The notes below the pieces were generated by a model that saw nothing but the letters and a program-made list of their open reading frames with translations, had not been told where the DNA came from and did not search any database. A DNA stretch of 40,774 bases, taken from contig CABQJX010000008.1 of assembly GCA_902464595.1 (NCBI GenBank), positions 1 to 40,774 of the forward strand, in the 5' to 3' direction. Below are positions 30,674 through 40,106 of this stretch, piece after piece. Both the position numbers and the translations under genes were made by a program. Every line of letters starts with the position of its first letter. Position 1 is the stretch's first letter. Origin of the DNA: an uncultured Lachnoclostridium sp. GTDB lineage: Bacteria > Bacillota > Clostridia > Lachnospirales > Lachnospiraceae.

Positions 30674-31660
30674 ATGTCGAATATCCTTGAAGTCAACGAT
30701 TTGGAGATTACCTTTTCGGGAGATGGAGGAAAACAGATCAGTGTGGATCAGATAAGCTTCCATATAGAGAAGGGAGAGATCCTCTGTATTGTGGGAGAAT
30801 CGGGCTGCGGAAAGAGCGTTACCTCCCTAGCCCTTATGGGGCTTTTGGGAAAAGGGGGCCGTGTTACCGGGGGACATGCCCAGTTTGAGGGGAAGGATCT
30901 GTTTGCTATGGGTGAAAAGGAGCTGGATCAGATCCGGGGGAACCGGATCGCCATGATCTTTCAGGATCCCCTTACTTCCTTAAATCCTGTGTTTACTATA
31001 GGAAACCAGATAACAGAGAGTATCCGCGTCCATATGGGTGTGGGAAAGGAGGAGGCCAGGGAACGGGCCCGGATTCTTTTGGAGAGGGTAGGGCTTTCTC
31101 CAGCGGCATCTGTCATGAAAAAATATCCCCACCTGCTGTCAGGAGGGATGCGCCAGAGGGTCATGATTGCCATGGCCCTTTCCTGCAATCCCTCCCTTTT
31201 GATCGCAGATGAGCCTACTACAGCCTTAGACGTGACCATTCAGGCCCAGATCATGGATCTGCTCTTAGAGCTGAGGCAGGAGCTTGGAATGGCAGTCCTT
31301 TTGATCACTCATGATATGGGGCTGGTGGCACGGATGGCAGACCGGGTAATGGTGATGTATGCAGGGAGGATCGTGGAGGAGGCTCCTGTTTTTGAGCTTT
31401 TTGATCATCCTTCCCACCCCTATACCAGGGCTCTTTTACAGTCTGTGCCATCTATGGAAGATCCTGAGGGCCGCACTTTGGCTTCCATTGGGGGAATCGT
31501 ACCGGAGCACTATGACCGCATTGCAGGCTGCCGCTTTTTTGGACGATGTCCCTATGCTGAGGAAGAATGTAAGAAGCCTCAGAAAGAATTTATGGTGGGA
31601 GAGGGCCATATGGTCCGATGTCTCCGGGGAAAGGAGGCAGCTTTTGATGAAGGAAAGTAA
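30674..31660 (+). CDS. oppD: Peptide ABC transporter ATPase (OppD/DppD)
   Basis: The 328-residue ATPase has Walker A GESGCGKS (about 41-48), the signature LSGGMRQR, Walker B LLIADEPTTALD and the switch histidine in LLITHDM. The OppD/DppD C-terminal extension contains the cysteines CRFFGRCPYAEEEC typical of peptide importer ATPases and often tied to an iron-sulfur cluster. I chose ATG 30674, six bases behind an ATGAGG site; ATG 30656 is possible and adds six residues. It overlaps the next ATPase by 14 bp. Confidence 0.93.
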   Translation: MSNILEVNDLEITFSGDGGKQISVDQISFHIEKGEILCIVGESGCGKSVTSLALMGLLGKGGRVTGGHAQFEGKDLFAMGEKELDQIRGNRIAMIFQDPLTSLNPVFTIGNQITESIRVHMGVGKEEARERARILLERVGLSPAASVMKKYPHLLSGGMRQRVMIAMALSCNPSLLIADEPTTALDVTIQAQIMDLLLELRQELGMAVLLITHDMGLVARMADRVMVMYAGRIVEEAPVFELFDHPSHPYTRALLQSVPSMEDPEGRTLASIGGIVPEHYDRIAGCRFFGRCPYAEEECKKPQKEFMVGEGHMVRCLRGKEAAFDEGK

Positions 31661-32732
31661 AAGAATCCCTTTGCTTGAGGTAGAGGATCTGAAAAAGTAT
31701 TATCCTGCCGGAGGAGGATTTTCCGGCGGAGGGAATGGTTTTCGGCCAGGCTTTCTGAAGCGCGGGGGAAATACCTGGGTTTCGGGAAATATCCTTCGGG
31801 CTGTGGACGGGGTGTCTTTTCAGCTGTTTGAGGGGGAGACCTTAGGCTTGGTAGGGGAGTCGGGCTGCGGAAAATCTACATTAGGCCGCCAGATTGTGGG
31901 CTTGGAACGGCCTACCGGGGGGCGGATCCTCTATGAAGGAAAGGATTTGGGGAATATGAAGCCGGCTCAGATAAAGCCCTTTCGTACTCAGCTCCAGATG
32001 GTTTTTCAGGATCCCTATTCATCTTTAAACCCGAGAAAGCATATATTTGAGATACTGTCGGAGCCCATGCTGTATCACGGGCTGGCAGACCGGGGAAACG
32101 TTTCCCAGAAAATAGAAGCTCTTTTGGATATGACCGGTCTTCCCAAAAGCTGCCTGGGGCGGTATCCAAGGGAATTTTCCGGGGGACAGAGGCAGAGGAT
32201 CGGTATTGCCAGGGCCCTTTCCCTGAATCCCCGCCTTTTAGTCTGTGATGAGCCGGTGAGCGCGTTGGACGTATCCATACAGGCGCAGATCTTAAATCTT
32301 CTGAGGGATCTGCAGAAGGAATTAGAGCTTACCTGCATCTTTATCGGCCATGGCCTGGGGGCAGTGAATTATGTGAGCAGCCGTATCGCGGTCATGTATC
32401 TGGGGAGGATCGTGGAGCTGGCAGACAGGAAGGATCTGATCCGCCATCCTATCCATCCTTATACAAGGGCTTTATTTCAGGCAGTTCCTGAGCCGGATCC
32501 CAGAAAAGGAAAGAGGGAAGGGCTGAGAGCCGTTCCCTGGGAAGAACGATACCGTAAAGCAGGGGAATCCGGCGCGCCAGGACAGCAGGGCTGTCCTTAC
32601 GTTTCAAGATGTCCTTTCAGCTGCCCGGAATGCATAAAAACTACGCCGTCACTGGAAGCTTTAGAAGAAAACAGCAGCCATCTGGTATCCTGTATCCGTG
32701 GGAAAGAGCTCAGAGAGGAGGGGGGACAGTGA
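31647..32732 (+). CDS. oppF: Peptide ABC transporter ATPase (OppF/DppF)
   Basis: The 361-residue second ATPase has Walker A GESGCGKST, signature FSGGQRQR and Walker B LLVCDEPVSALD. It ends with the OppF-type cysteine block CPYVSRCPFSCPEC. The start at ATG 31647 follows AAGGAGG and lies inside the end of oppD. Two oddities are a Gly-rich insert near residues 18-35 (AGGGFSGGGNGF) and an H-loop reading IGHGLG where SHDL is usual; the catalytic histidine itself is kept. Its stop overlaps the permease start by 4 bp (GTGA). Confidence 0.92.
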   Translation: MKESKRIPLLEVEDLKKYYPAGGGFSGGGNGFRPGFLKRGGNTWVSGNILRAVDGVSFQLFEGETLGLVGESGCGKSTLGRQIVGLERPTGGRILYEGKDLGNMKPAQIKPFRTQLQMVFQDPYSSLNPRKHIFEILSEPMLYHGLADRGNVSQKIEALLDMTGLPKSCLGRYPREFSGGQRQRIGIARALSLNPRLLVCDEPVSALDVSIQAQILNLLRDLQKELELTCIFIGHGLGAVNYVSSRIAVMYLGRIVELADRKDLIRHPIHPYTRALFQAVPEPDPRKGKREGLRAVPWEERYRKAGESGAPGQQGCPYVSRCPFSCPECIKTTPSLEALEENSSHLVSCIRGKELREEGGQ

Positions 32733-33676
32733 AAAAATATATTATAAAACGTCTTTTGATCGCCATTCCCACTCTCTTAGGGATCACGATGATCGATTAT
32801 GCCATCATGTGTTTTGCCGGAAGCCCTCTGGAGATGCTTCAGGGGGCCAGGGTATCCCAGGAGGCCCTGGCAGCCCGGTCAGAGGCTCTGGGGCTTAATA
32901 AACCTTTCTATGTCCAATATTTGATCTGGCTGGGGCAGCTGCTTCAGGGGAACCTGGGATATTCCATCCGAACCTACGAGCCGGTCAGTGAGATGATTGG
33001 AAGCCGTATTGGCCCCACCCTTCTTCTCATGGGCGTTTCCCTGATCGTCAGCCTGCTTCTGTCAGTTCCGGCAGGAATCTACAGCGCCCTCCATCAGTAC
33101 TCCAAAGGGGACTATGGGGTAGTGACCGCTTCCTTTTTGGGGAGCAGTATCCCAGGCTTTTTCCTGTCCCTGCTCTTGGTATATCTCTTTACTATGAAAT
33201 TAGGGATTCTTCCCTCCAGCGGTATGACGACCTTGGGAACCGAAGGGGGAGCGGCTGACGTGGCTGCCCATATGGTGATGCCGGTTTTAGCCCTGTCTGT
33301 TTCTATGGCGGGCACGAATCTGCGCTACATACGCAGCGCCATGCTGGAGATATTGGGACAGGAGTATCTGCGCACAGCCAAGGCAAAGGGCATTGGCCTT
33401 CGCCGTGTGATCGGAAAACATGCATTGAGGAACGCCCTTGTACCCATTGTGACAGTGATCGGAATGCAGATCCCGGTTCTCTTTGGAGGAGCGGTGATCG
33501 TGGAACAGCTTTTTTCATGGCCGGGACTGGGTTTGATGACTATGAGTGCGATTCTGGAACGGGATTATCCGGTGATCATGGGCGTCTGCCTCCTGTCCGC
33601 AGTGGTGGTTCTGGCTGCCAATCTGGTAACGGATCTTTTGTATGCGGCGGCAGATCCGTCCATACGCTACGATTAA
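32729..33676 (+). CDS. oppB: Peptide ABC transporter permease (OppB/DppB)
   Basis: The 315-residue permease opens with KKYIIKRLLIAIPTLLGIT, typical of DppB, has six membrane segments and the EAA-type loop YLRTAKAKGIGLRRVIGKHALRN in two parts. The start is GTG 32729, behind GAGGAGGGGG, overlapping the oppF stop; the longer frame upstream lies within oppF. It pairs with oppC 24 bp downstream. Confidence 0.94.
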   Translation: MKKYIIKRLLIAIPTLLGITMIDYAIMCFAGSPLEMLQGARVSQEALAARSEALGLNKPFYVQYLIWLGQLLQGNLGYSIRTYEPVSEMIGSRIGPTLLLMGVSLIVSLLLSVPAGIYSALHQYSKGDYGVVTASFLGSSIPGFFLSLLLVYLFTMKLGILPSSGMTTLGTEGGAADVAAHMVMPVLALSVSMAGTNLRYIRSAMLEILGQEYLRTAKAKGIGLRRVIGKHALRNALVPIVTVIGMQIPVLFGGAVIVEQLFSWPGLGLMTMSAILERDYPVIMGVCLLSAVVVLAANLVTDLLYAAADPSIRYD

Positions 33677-33700
33677 CAGGAGGCTAAAGGATAAAAGATA

Positions 33701-34603
33701 ATGAAGAAAAAGAAACTTTCCCCTGTGGGGGATATTGGAACTGAAAGCTACTGGCAGACCATTGGCCGCCGTTTCCTGCGCCATCGCTTAGGATGCGTCA
33801 GTCTGGGAGTGCTGATCCTCATTAGCCTGGCTGCATTGCTCGCCCCAGTGCTGGCTCCCTATGATCCCGAAGCCATTGCAGGGCCCTTTAGCCAGCCTCC
33901 CAGCCTGGAATTTTGGCTGGGAACGGATCAGATAGGCCGGGATATGTTCTCCAGGCTTTTGTATGCTGCCCGCATTTCCCTTCTGGTAGGGCTTTTGGCC
34001 ACAGCCATCTCCACAGCTCTGGGGGTGACGCTGGGGCTTCTTGGAGGATTTTTTGGCGGATGGCTGGATCTTGGGATCATGCGTTTTACGGATATGGTTA
34101 TGTCATTTCCCTATATTCTTCTGGTTTTGGTTGCGGCGGCGATTTTTGAGCCGGGACTCTGGAGCATTATCCTGATCTTAGGGTTTGTAGACTGGCCTGG
34201 CATTGCCAGGCTGGTCAGGGGAAATGTGCTGAGCCTCAGGGAAACGAATTTTGTTAAAAGCAGTATCGTTGCAGGAATGCCTGCGAGGCACATTTTATTT
34301 TCGGAGATCCTTCCCAATACAGCGGCTCCTATTTTAGTGTACGCTACTTCTGTTATGGCTCTTTCTATGCTGGATGAGGCTTCTTTGAGCTTTCTGGGAA
34401 TGGGTGTGCAGCCGCCGGCAGCCAGTCTGGGAAATCTGCTCACCAGCGCCCAGTCCATGACGGTGCTCACAAAGCAGCCATGGCTGTGGATCCCTCCAGG
34501 GCTTTTGATCGTGATCTTGGTGGTAGCTATTAATTTTGTGGGAGATGCTTTGCGGGATGCTTTGGATCCGTCATCTGTCATGTCAAATGAGGAGGAATCA
34601 TGA
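33701..34603 (+). CDS. oppC: Peptide ABC transporter permease (OppC/DppC)
   Basis: This 300-residue permease has the OppC N-terminal helix (about 25-50), the LGTDQIGRDMFSRLLYAARIS block, and the EAA-type loop FVKSSIVAGMPARHILFSEI. Five further hydrophobic segments follow, ending NFVGDALRDALDP, the family tail. Its stop overlaps the start of the LysR gene by 4 bp. Confidence 0.94.
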   Translation: MKKKKLSPVGDIGTESYWQTIGRRFLRHRLGCVSLGVLILISLAALLAPVLAPYDPEAIAGPFSQPPSLEFWLGTDQIGRDMFSRLLYAARISLLVGLLATAISTALGVTLGLLGGFFGGWLDLGIMRFTDMVMSFPYILLVLVAAAIFEPGLWSIILILGFVDWPGIARLVRGNVLSLRETNFVKSSIVAGMPARHILFSEILPNTAAPILVYATSVMALSMLDEASLSFLGMGVQPPAASLGNLLTSAQSMTVLTKQPWLWIPPGLLIVILVVAINFVGDALRDALDPSSVMSNEEES

Positions 34604-35493
34604 CTATTCACCAGATCGAATGCTTTTTAGAGGCGGCGAGGACTTTGAATTTTACTGAGGCTGCCAATCATCTGTATATCTCCCAGCAGGGGCTCAGCCG
34701 TCAGATCGCTTCTCTGGAAAAGGAGCTGGAGCTGCGTCTCTTTGACCGGACCACAAGGGAAGTGCGCCTCACCCGGAGCGGGGAGCTGCTGCTTTGGCGG
34801 TGGAAGGAGATCCCTAAGGAGATATATGATTCTGTGGAGATGGCAAGGGAGGAGGGGGAGCGGGCCAGAAAGCGCATCAGCGTATCGGTGGTAGGAATGA
34901 GCGGCATCATCGAGATGGCGGGGAATCTGCTGGCAGATTACATGGCCTGGGATCCTGAAACAGAGTTTGAGGTTACAGAGTTTACAAATTTGAAGGATGT
35001 GGCAAATGCGAATCCGGATCTGATGGTTGCCGTGAGCTTTACCTCCTCCTATGAACAGCTGAAAGAGAAATGCGGCCTGGCGGTGATCAAAACCCTTCCA
35101 TTATATTATGTTATGTCAAAAAACAATCCTCTGGCTCAAAAGGAACAGGTGGTCATCGAGGATTTTAAAGGTGAGACCATGCTCTGCCTGTTTAAAAATT
35201 TCTTTTCAGGGGCTGAGATGCGCCTGGTAGAAATGGTTTTAAAGCAGGAGCATGTGCTCCAGAAGGCCCGATATTATGAAAATGTAAACAGCCTGGAGCT
35301 GGCTCTCATCGCCAATGAGGGGATCCATATCGGGTTTAAGGAATTTTACCATAATTATGGAGAACGTCTGGTGATGAAGCCCATGCCGGATGCGGTCAAT
35401 CAGGCTCACGCCAGCGTGATTTTAATATGGCGTAAAGAAAATGAAAAGAAAGTTGAAAGTTTTATAAAATTTCTGAAAAATAATTCTAATTAA
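34600..35493 (+). CDS. LysR family transcriptional regulator
   Basis: The 297-residue regulator has the LysR winged helix at about 1-60 (IECFLEAARTLNFTEAANHLYISQQGLSRQI in two conserved blocks, then DRTTREVRLTRSGELLL) and a substrate-binding effector domain after about residue 90. It is the last gene of the peptide transporter operon, coupled by an ATGA overlap to oppC. LysR genes are more often divergent from their target, so co-transcription suggests feedback on its own operon or control of something else. The effector is unknown. Confidence 0.92.
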   Translation: MTIHQIECFLEAARTLNFTEAANHLYISQQGLSRQIASLEKELELRLFDRTTREVRLTRSGELLLWRWKEIPKEIYDSVEMAREEGERARKRISVSVVGMSGIIEMAGNLLADYMAWDPETEFEVTEFTNLKDVANANPDLMVAVSFTSSYEQLKEKCGLAVIKTLPLYYVMSKNNPLAQKEQVVIEDFKGETMLCLFKNFFSGAEMRLVEMVLKQEHVLQKARYYENVNSLELALIANEGIHIGFKEFYHNYGERLVMKPMPDAVNQAHASVILIWRKENEKKVESFIKFLKNNSN

Positions 35494-35512
35494 CAACATA
35501 TAGTTGTTAATT
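35488..35512 (+). promoter_or_regulatory. Inverted repeat after the LysR gene
   Basis: AATTAACAAC (35488-35497) and GTTGTTAATT (35503-35512) are perfect 10-bp arms around ATATA, at the end of the lysR coding region. There is no T-run, so it may be a protein-binding site. It lies 17 bp before the -35 box of the presumed efflux promoter. Confidence 0.5.
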
Positions 35513-35528
35513 ATCCGCAATTTGGTGT

Positions 35529-35558
35529 TAGACAAAACAGGGTGAGACTGTCTAAAAT
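35529..35558 (+). promoter_or_regulatory. Possible promoter of the RND efflux genes
   Basis: TAGACA (35529-35534) and TAAAAT (35553-35558) are separated by 18 bp. TTAGACA and TGTCTAA, which overlap the two boxes, form an inverted repeat. A terminator hairpin lies between this promoter and the first gene. Confidence 0.45.
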
Positions 35559-35583
35559 ACTAATTGGTTGTTTATATAAACCT

Positions 35584-35627
35584 GGGAAGGAACTGTTTTA
35601 GAAAGCAGTTCGTTTCCCTTGTTTTTT
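35584..35627 (+). terminator. Terminator or attenuator ahead of the RND genes
   Basis: GGGAA-G-GAACTG (from 35584) pairs with CAGTTC-G-TTTCCC, then TTGTTTTTT. It can end the peptide transporter/lysR transcript. If the promoter at 35529 is real, it would also act as an attenuator for the efflux genes. Confidence 0.7.
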
Positions 35628-35673
35628 CTAAGATAAGATTTTCAGAAACAAAAAGGAAAGGAAAGAGGAGAAG

Positions 35674-36819
35674 ATGAAAAAGGCAAAGACACGTATTATC
35701 TGGGGCATCGTGATTGCAGTGATCGCAGTCATTATCATTGCCCGTATGTTCAAGAAAGATGAGCCTGTCGTGCATACTCCTGACCCAGTTGTCAGTGTGG
35801 AGACTCCCCATATGGGAGATATACTCCTGAATACGGATCTGGTAGGAACCATTGAACCGGCGGATATTGTGTACATTTATCCGAAGGCAGGGGGAGATGT
35901 GACAGCAGTCAACGTAAAGGCAGGAGATACCGTAGCGGCAGGACAGGTGATCCTGGAGATCGATACCAAGCAGGTGGATGCTTCCAGGACATCGATGGAG
36001 GCAGCTAAGGTGGCATATGATGATGCACAGTCCACTCTGGCCCGTATGGCCCCCCTTCACGCGTCTGGTTTTGTTTCCGACAAAGAGTTTGAGGGATATC
36101 AGACCAATGCGGAGGCAAAGCGTTTACAGTACGAATCCGCTAAGATCGCTTATGAGAATCAGATGGAGTTCAGCCATGTGACCTCCCCCATCAGCGGACG
36201 TGTGGAACAGTTAAATGTGGAGGTTCACGATACCGTGGGAAACTCCAACCAGCTTTGTGTGATCGCAGGTGATGGAGGAAATAACGTGACCTTCTATACA
36301 ACAGAGAAGGTGAAAAACAATCTCGAGGCAGGAGATCCTGTGACGGTCACGAAGGAAGGTATCGGATATAATGGAAACGTGATCGAGGTGAACAATATGG
36401 CAGAGGCTTCTGTAGGCTTATTTAAGGTAAAGGCCTCTGTGGAGGATAATGAATCCATGGCTCCGGGAACCAGCGTAGAGCTCAGCGTTCCTGCTGCTTC
36501 TGCCAAAAACGCTATGCTGATCCCGACCCACAGCGTTTACTACAAGGGTGGAGATGCTTACGTATATACATATGATGGCGGGATCATCCATGAAGTTCCT
36601 GTGGAAGTGGGGATTTTTGATGATGAGAATATTGTGATCCTTTCTGGAATCTCTCTGGAGGACCAGGTGCTTACTACATGGACCTCAGAGTTGAAGGAAG
36701 GGACTAAGGTAACTCTGGATACAGAGGCTCCAGCTGGGGAAGAAGCTTCCCAGGCAGAGGATGCCGGTGAGAGCGGGGCAACTGAGGGCCAGGCAGCAGA
36801 TCAGAGCCAGGTTCAGTAG
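35674..36819 (+). CDS. RND/HlyD-type efflux membrane fusion adaptor
   Basis: The 381-residue adaptor has one N-terminal membrane anchor (about 8-24) and then the membrane fusion protein layout. A lipoyl half is seen at YIYPKAGGDVTAVNVKAGDTVAAGQ (two parts, about 67-92), an alpha-helical hairpin at about 100-165, the second lipoyl half at SPISGRVEQLNVEVHDTV, and beta-barrel domains follow. The last 30 residues are a low-complexity Glu/Ala/Gln tail. It would bridge the RND pump to the outside; in a Gram-positive there is no TolC-like channel, so the role is adjusted. AAAGAGGAGAAG precedes the start. It lies 14 bp before the pump gene. Confidence 0.92.
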   Translation: MKKAKTRIIWGIVIAVIAVIIIARMFKKDEPVVHTPDPVVSVETPHMGDILLNTDLVGTIEPADIVYIYPKAGGDVTAVNVKAGDTVAAGQVILEIDTKQVDASRTSMEAAKVAYDDAQSTLARMAPLHASGFVSDKEFEGYQTNAEAKRLQYESAKIAYENQMEFSHVTSPISGRVEQLNVEVHDTVGNSNQLCVIAGDGGNNVTFYTTEKVKNNLEAGDPVTVTKEGIGYNGNVIEVNNMAEASVGLFKVKASVEDNESMAPGTSVELSVPAASAKNAMLIPTHSVYYKGGDAYVYTYDGGIIHEVPVEVGIFDDENIVILSGISLEDQVLTTWTSELKEGTKVTLDTEAPAGEEASQAEDAGESGATEGQAADQSQVQ

Positions 36820-36833
36820 AAGGAGGCAGGAAA

Positions 36834-39800
36834 ATGGGCTTAACGAAACTTGTCTTAAAAAGACCAGTCAGTACAGTTCTTGCGATCCTGTGTCTGATTG
36901 TGTTCGGTTTATCTTCTGTACTAAAGTCTCCTCTGGAGCTTATGCCGGATATGAACATGTCCATGATGATCGTCATGACCGTTTACTCCGGAGCCAGCCC
37001 TGATGATGTCAGCGAGCTGGTTACAAAACCCATTGAGGACAGGGCCAGCACCCTGAGCGGACTTGATACCATATCTTCCGAGTCAAGAGAAAATATGTCC
37101 ATTGTCATGCTGAAATATGAGTATGGCACAGACATGAATGATGCTTACGATGATCTGAAGAAAGAGATGGATCTGGTAAAGACAGAGCTTCCGGAAGACG
37201 CGGATGATCCTGTTATGCTGGAGTTAAATACCAGTATCAAGCCAAATGTTATCATGGCAGTCAGCCATGGAGAGGATGATGACCTTTACAATTATGTAAA
37301 TAATAACATCGTTCCTGAATTTGAAAAGCTGTCTGCAGCAGCTGAGGTATCCATCACTGGAGGACTTCAGAAGTATGTAAAGATCGAACTCATGCCGGAG
37401 AAGCTCCATCAGTACGGCGTCAGCATGAACTCCATTGCAAATGACATTGCAGGAGCTGACCTGACCTATCCGGCAGGAGATACAGAGGTGGGCGACCAGA
37501 AGCTTTCTGTGTCCACGGAACAGCCTTTTGATACCATGGAAAGCCTGAACGATATTCCTCTTACCGTTTCAGGCAATCACACCGTATATTTAAAAGACGT
37601 TGCAAAGGTATATATGGGAGCGGACGATGTGGACAGTATTGCCCGCTATAAATCAGAAAACGGTCTTCCTGAGGATATTGTGGCCCTGACGGTCAGCAAG
37701 CAGCAGGATGCGGCTACTCTGGAGATCTCCAAGGATGTACGGGAGGTTGTGGATCAGCTTACGAGCCAGGATCCTTCCCTTCAGATCACCATTGTAAATG
37801 ATGATAAGGACTCCATTATGTCCTCATTAAGCTCTGTGTTTGAGACCATGATCTTAGCGATCATCATTTCCATGGCTATCATTTGGCTGTTCTTTGGAGA
37901 TATAAAGGCTTCCCTGATTGTCGGAAGTTCCATCCCTGTATCCATATTGGCATCCTTGATCCTTATGCAGCTTATGGGATTCAGCTTAAACGTAATTACC
38001 CTCAGCGCCCTGGTTCTGGGTGTTGGTATGATGGTGGATAACTCTACCGTTGTTCTGGAAAGCTGTTTCAGAGCTACGGATGATACAGGATTTAAGGAAT
38101 TTTCAAAAGCAGCCCTTCACGGTACGGGAGTCGTATACCAGTCAGTTATCGGTTCAACCCTGACCACCTGTGTGGTATTCCTTCCGTTGGCTATGCTGGG
38201 AGGAATGACAGGAGAGATGTTCCGCCCTCTGGGCTTTACCATTGTATTCTGTATGACAGCCTCCCTGATCTCTGCGATCACGGTAGTACCTCTGTGCTAT
38301 ATGATTTATAAGCCCATCGAGAAGCAGACCGCGCCCTTATCCAGACCGGTGGAAAAGATGCAGGATGCATACCGCAAGATTATGCAGCGGCTTCTCAAAA
38401 AAAGAGGTCTTGTCATGCTGGCTTCGGTGGCTCTCATGCTGTTCTCCTTCTTTATAGCCAAATTCCTGAGAGTGGAAATGATGGCGGAAGATGACCAGGG
38501 ACAGATCACGATTACCGCAGAAGTAAAGCCGGGTATGAAGATCGACAAGGTAGATGCTGTTTTAAAACAGATCGAGGATGTGATCGGAAAGCATCCAGAT
38601 GTGGAATCTTATATGGCTATGGCGGGAAGCTCCGGCCTGAGTATGAGTTCTGACCCTAACCTGACCGTTTACCTGAAGGATGACCGGAAGATGGAAACCG
38701 ATGAGGTGGTCCGCCAGTGGAAGAAGGAATTGGGAAGCTTTTCAGACACCAATATTACGGTAGAAGCTTATTCACAGGTTGGTTCCATGATGGGATCGCA
38801 GGATGAATATTCCGTTGAGCTTCAAAGCACAGATTACGATGAATTAAAGGCAGTCAGCGATCAGATCACCCAGGAGCTGATCAAACGTCCGGAGCTGACA
38901 AAGGTTCATTCCACTCTGGAAAATGCAGCTTCTGTTGTAAAAGTAACAGTAAATCCCATCAAGGCTAAGGCAGCTGGATTGACTCCGGCACAGATCGGCG
39001 GCACATTAAATAATATGCTCAGCGGCGTGACGCCAACTACGTTAAATATTGATGGAAATGATATTGATGTAAAGGTAAAATATCCAAATGACCGGTATAA
39101 GTCTTTGGATGAGATCCAGACCATCACCCTCCAGACACCTTCTGGAAGCTCTGTGGCGCTGGTAGATGTGGCAGACATCCGGTTTGAGGACAGCCCTTCC
39201 TCTGTTACAAGGCAGGATAAACAGTATCAGGTGACTATTGACGGAATCTATACGGAGAGCTCTGATAAGAATACAAAAGCGCTGCTCTCTGAAGAAGTGA
39301 TAAAACCGATCGTAAGCCAGTCTGATGGCGTTTCTATCGCCCAGAGTCAGACGGATAAATCAATGGTCGAGGAGTTTACCGCTTTGGGGCAGGCCATTGC
39401 CCTGGCTACCTTCCTGGTATTTGTGGTCATGGCAGCTCAGTTTGAGTCTCCGAAGTTCTCATTGATGGTTATGACTACTATCCCATTCTGTCTGATCGGA
39501 GCCTTCGGTTTATTATGGCTGGCAGACAGTGCTATTAGTATGACCTCCCTTTTGGGATTCTTAATGCTGGTAGGTACGGTAGTAAACAACGGTATCCTTT
39601 ATGTGGATACGGTAAACCAGTACCGGCGGGAGATGGATCTGAATACAGCTATGGTCGAAGCGGGAGCCACCCGTCTGCGCCCAATCCTTATGACCACTCT
39701 GACTACGGTTGTGTCCATGGTTCCTATGGCGCTGGCTATGGGAGACAGCGGATCTACCACTCAGGGACTTGCCCTTGTTAATATCGGCGGTCTGACGGCT

Positions 39801-39887
39801 TCCACCATTCTGTCCCTGCTCATGCTTCCGGCTTATTACAGCCTGATGAACGGCGGAGGAAAGAAGCGCGTGATCATTTCTGATTAA
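36834..39887 (+). CDS. RND family efflux transporter permease (AcrB-like)
   Basis: This 1017-residue protein has the full RND plan: 12 membrane segments, two large outside loops and two-fold repeat. It starts with LTKLVLKRPVSTVLAILCLI and has the LELMPDMN and VTVYSGASPDDVSELVTKPIE-type opening. The helix 4 proton relay reads GMMVDN, with Asp402 kept but Asn403 where AcrB has a second Asp. The second half carries LLGFLMLVGTVVNNGILYVD. It would expel hydrophobic compounds with proton influx. With the adaptor it forms a two-gene unit. Substrate unknown. AAGGAGG precedes the start. Confidence 0.94.
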   Translation: MGLTKLVLKRPVSTVLAILCLIVFGLSSVLKSPLELMPDMNMSMMIVMTVYSGASPDDVSELVTKPIEDRASTLSGLDTISSESRENMSIVMLKYEYGTDMNDAYDDLKKEMDLVKTELPEDADDPVMLELNTSIKPNVIMAVSHGEDDDLYNYVNNNIVPEFEKLSAAAEVSITGGLQKYVKIELMPEKLHQYGVSMNSIANDIAGADLTYPAGDTEVGDQKLSVSTEQPFDTMESLNDIPLTVSGNHTVYLKDVAKVYMGADDVDSIARYKSENGLPEDIVALTVSKQQDAATLEISKDVREVVDQLTSQDPSLQITIVNDDKDSIMSSLSSVFETMILAIIISMAIIWLFFGDIKASLIVGSSIPVSILASLILMQLMGFSLNVITLSALVLGVGMMVDNSTVVLESCFRATDDTGFKEFSKAALHGTGVVYQSVIGSTLTTCVVFLPLAMLGGMTGEMFRPLGFTIVFCMTASLISAITVVPLCYMIYKPIEKQTAPLSRPVEKMQDAYRKIMQRLLKKRGLVMLASVALMLFSFFIAKFLRVEMMAEDDQGQITITAEVKPGMKIDKVDAVLKQIEDVIGKHPDVESYMAMAGSSGLSMSSDPNLTVYLKDDRKMETDEVVRQWKKELGSFSDTNITVEAYSQVGSMMGSQDEYSVELQSTDYDELKAVSDQITQELIKRPELTKVHSTLENAASVVKVTVNPIKAKAAGLTPAQIGGTLNNMLSGVTPTTLNIDGNDIDVKVKYPNDRYKSLDEIQTITLQTPSGSSVALVDVADIRFEDSPSSVTRQDKQYQVTIDGIYTESSDKNTKALLSEEVIKPIVSQSDGVSIAQSQTDKSMVEEFTALGQAIALATFLVFVVMAAQFESPKFSLMVMTTIPFCLIGAFGLLWLADSAISMTSLLGFLMLVGTVVNNGILYVDTVNQYRREMDLNTAMVEAGATRLRPILMTTLTTVVSMVPMALAMGDSGSTTQGLALVNIGGLTASTILSLLMLPAYYSLMNGGGKKRVIISD

Positions 39888-40047
39888 TGATTGATAAGAT
39901 GCAGAGGGATATGTGTTGAATAATTCCATTTAAATAGGGGTAAATGTTGAATATCTGTATTTAAACAAGGAAAAGACAGAAAAAATGTCAATAAAATGCT
40001 AAAAAAATCCTATTTTAAATGGAAATAGAAAATGATATGATACAATC

Positions 40048-40097
40048 AAACAGGCTGTAGTATAACGCAAATATGTGTTGAGGCTGCAGCCTGTTTT
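40048..40097 (+). terminator. Probable terminator after the RND operon
   Basis: AAACAGGCTG (40048-40057) pairs with CAGCCTGTTT (40087-40096). The pairing is perfect but the loop is 29 nt and the T-run is short, and it is 160 bp past the pump gene. Confidence 0.5.
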
Positions 40098-40106
40098 GAT
40101 AAAAAA

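Noticed and set aside
31359..31646. 96-codon upstream extension of oppF
   Set aside because: It lies inside oppD in another frame; AAGGAGG marks the start at 31647.
32609..32728. 40-codon upstream extension of oppB
   Set aside because: It lies within the end of oppF; the GTG start at 32729 has a good ribosome site and begins the family fold.
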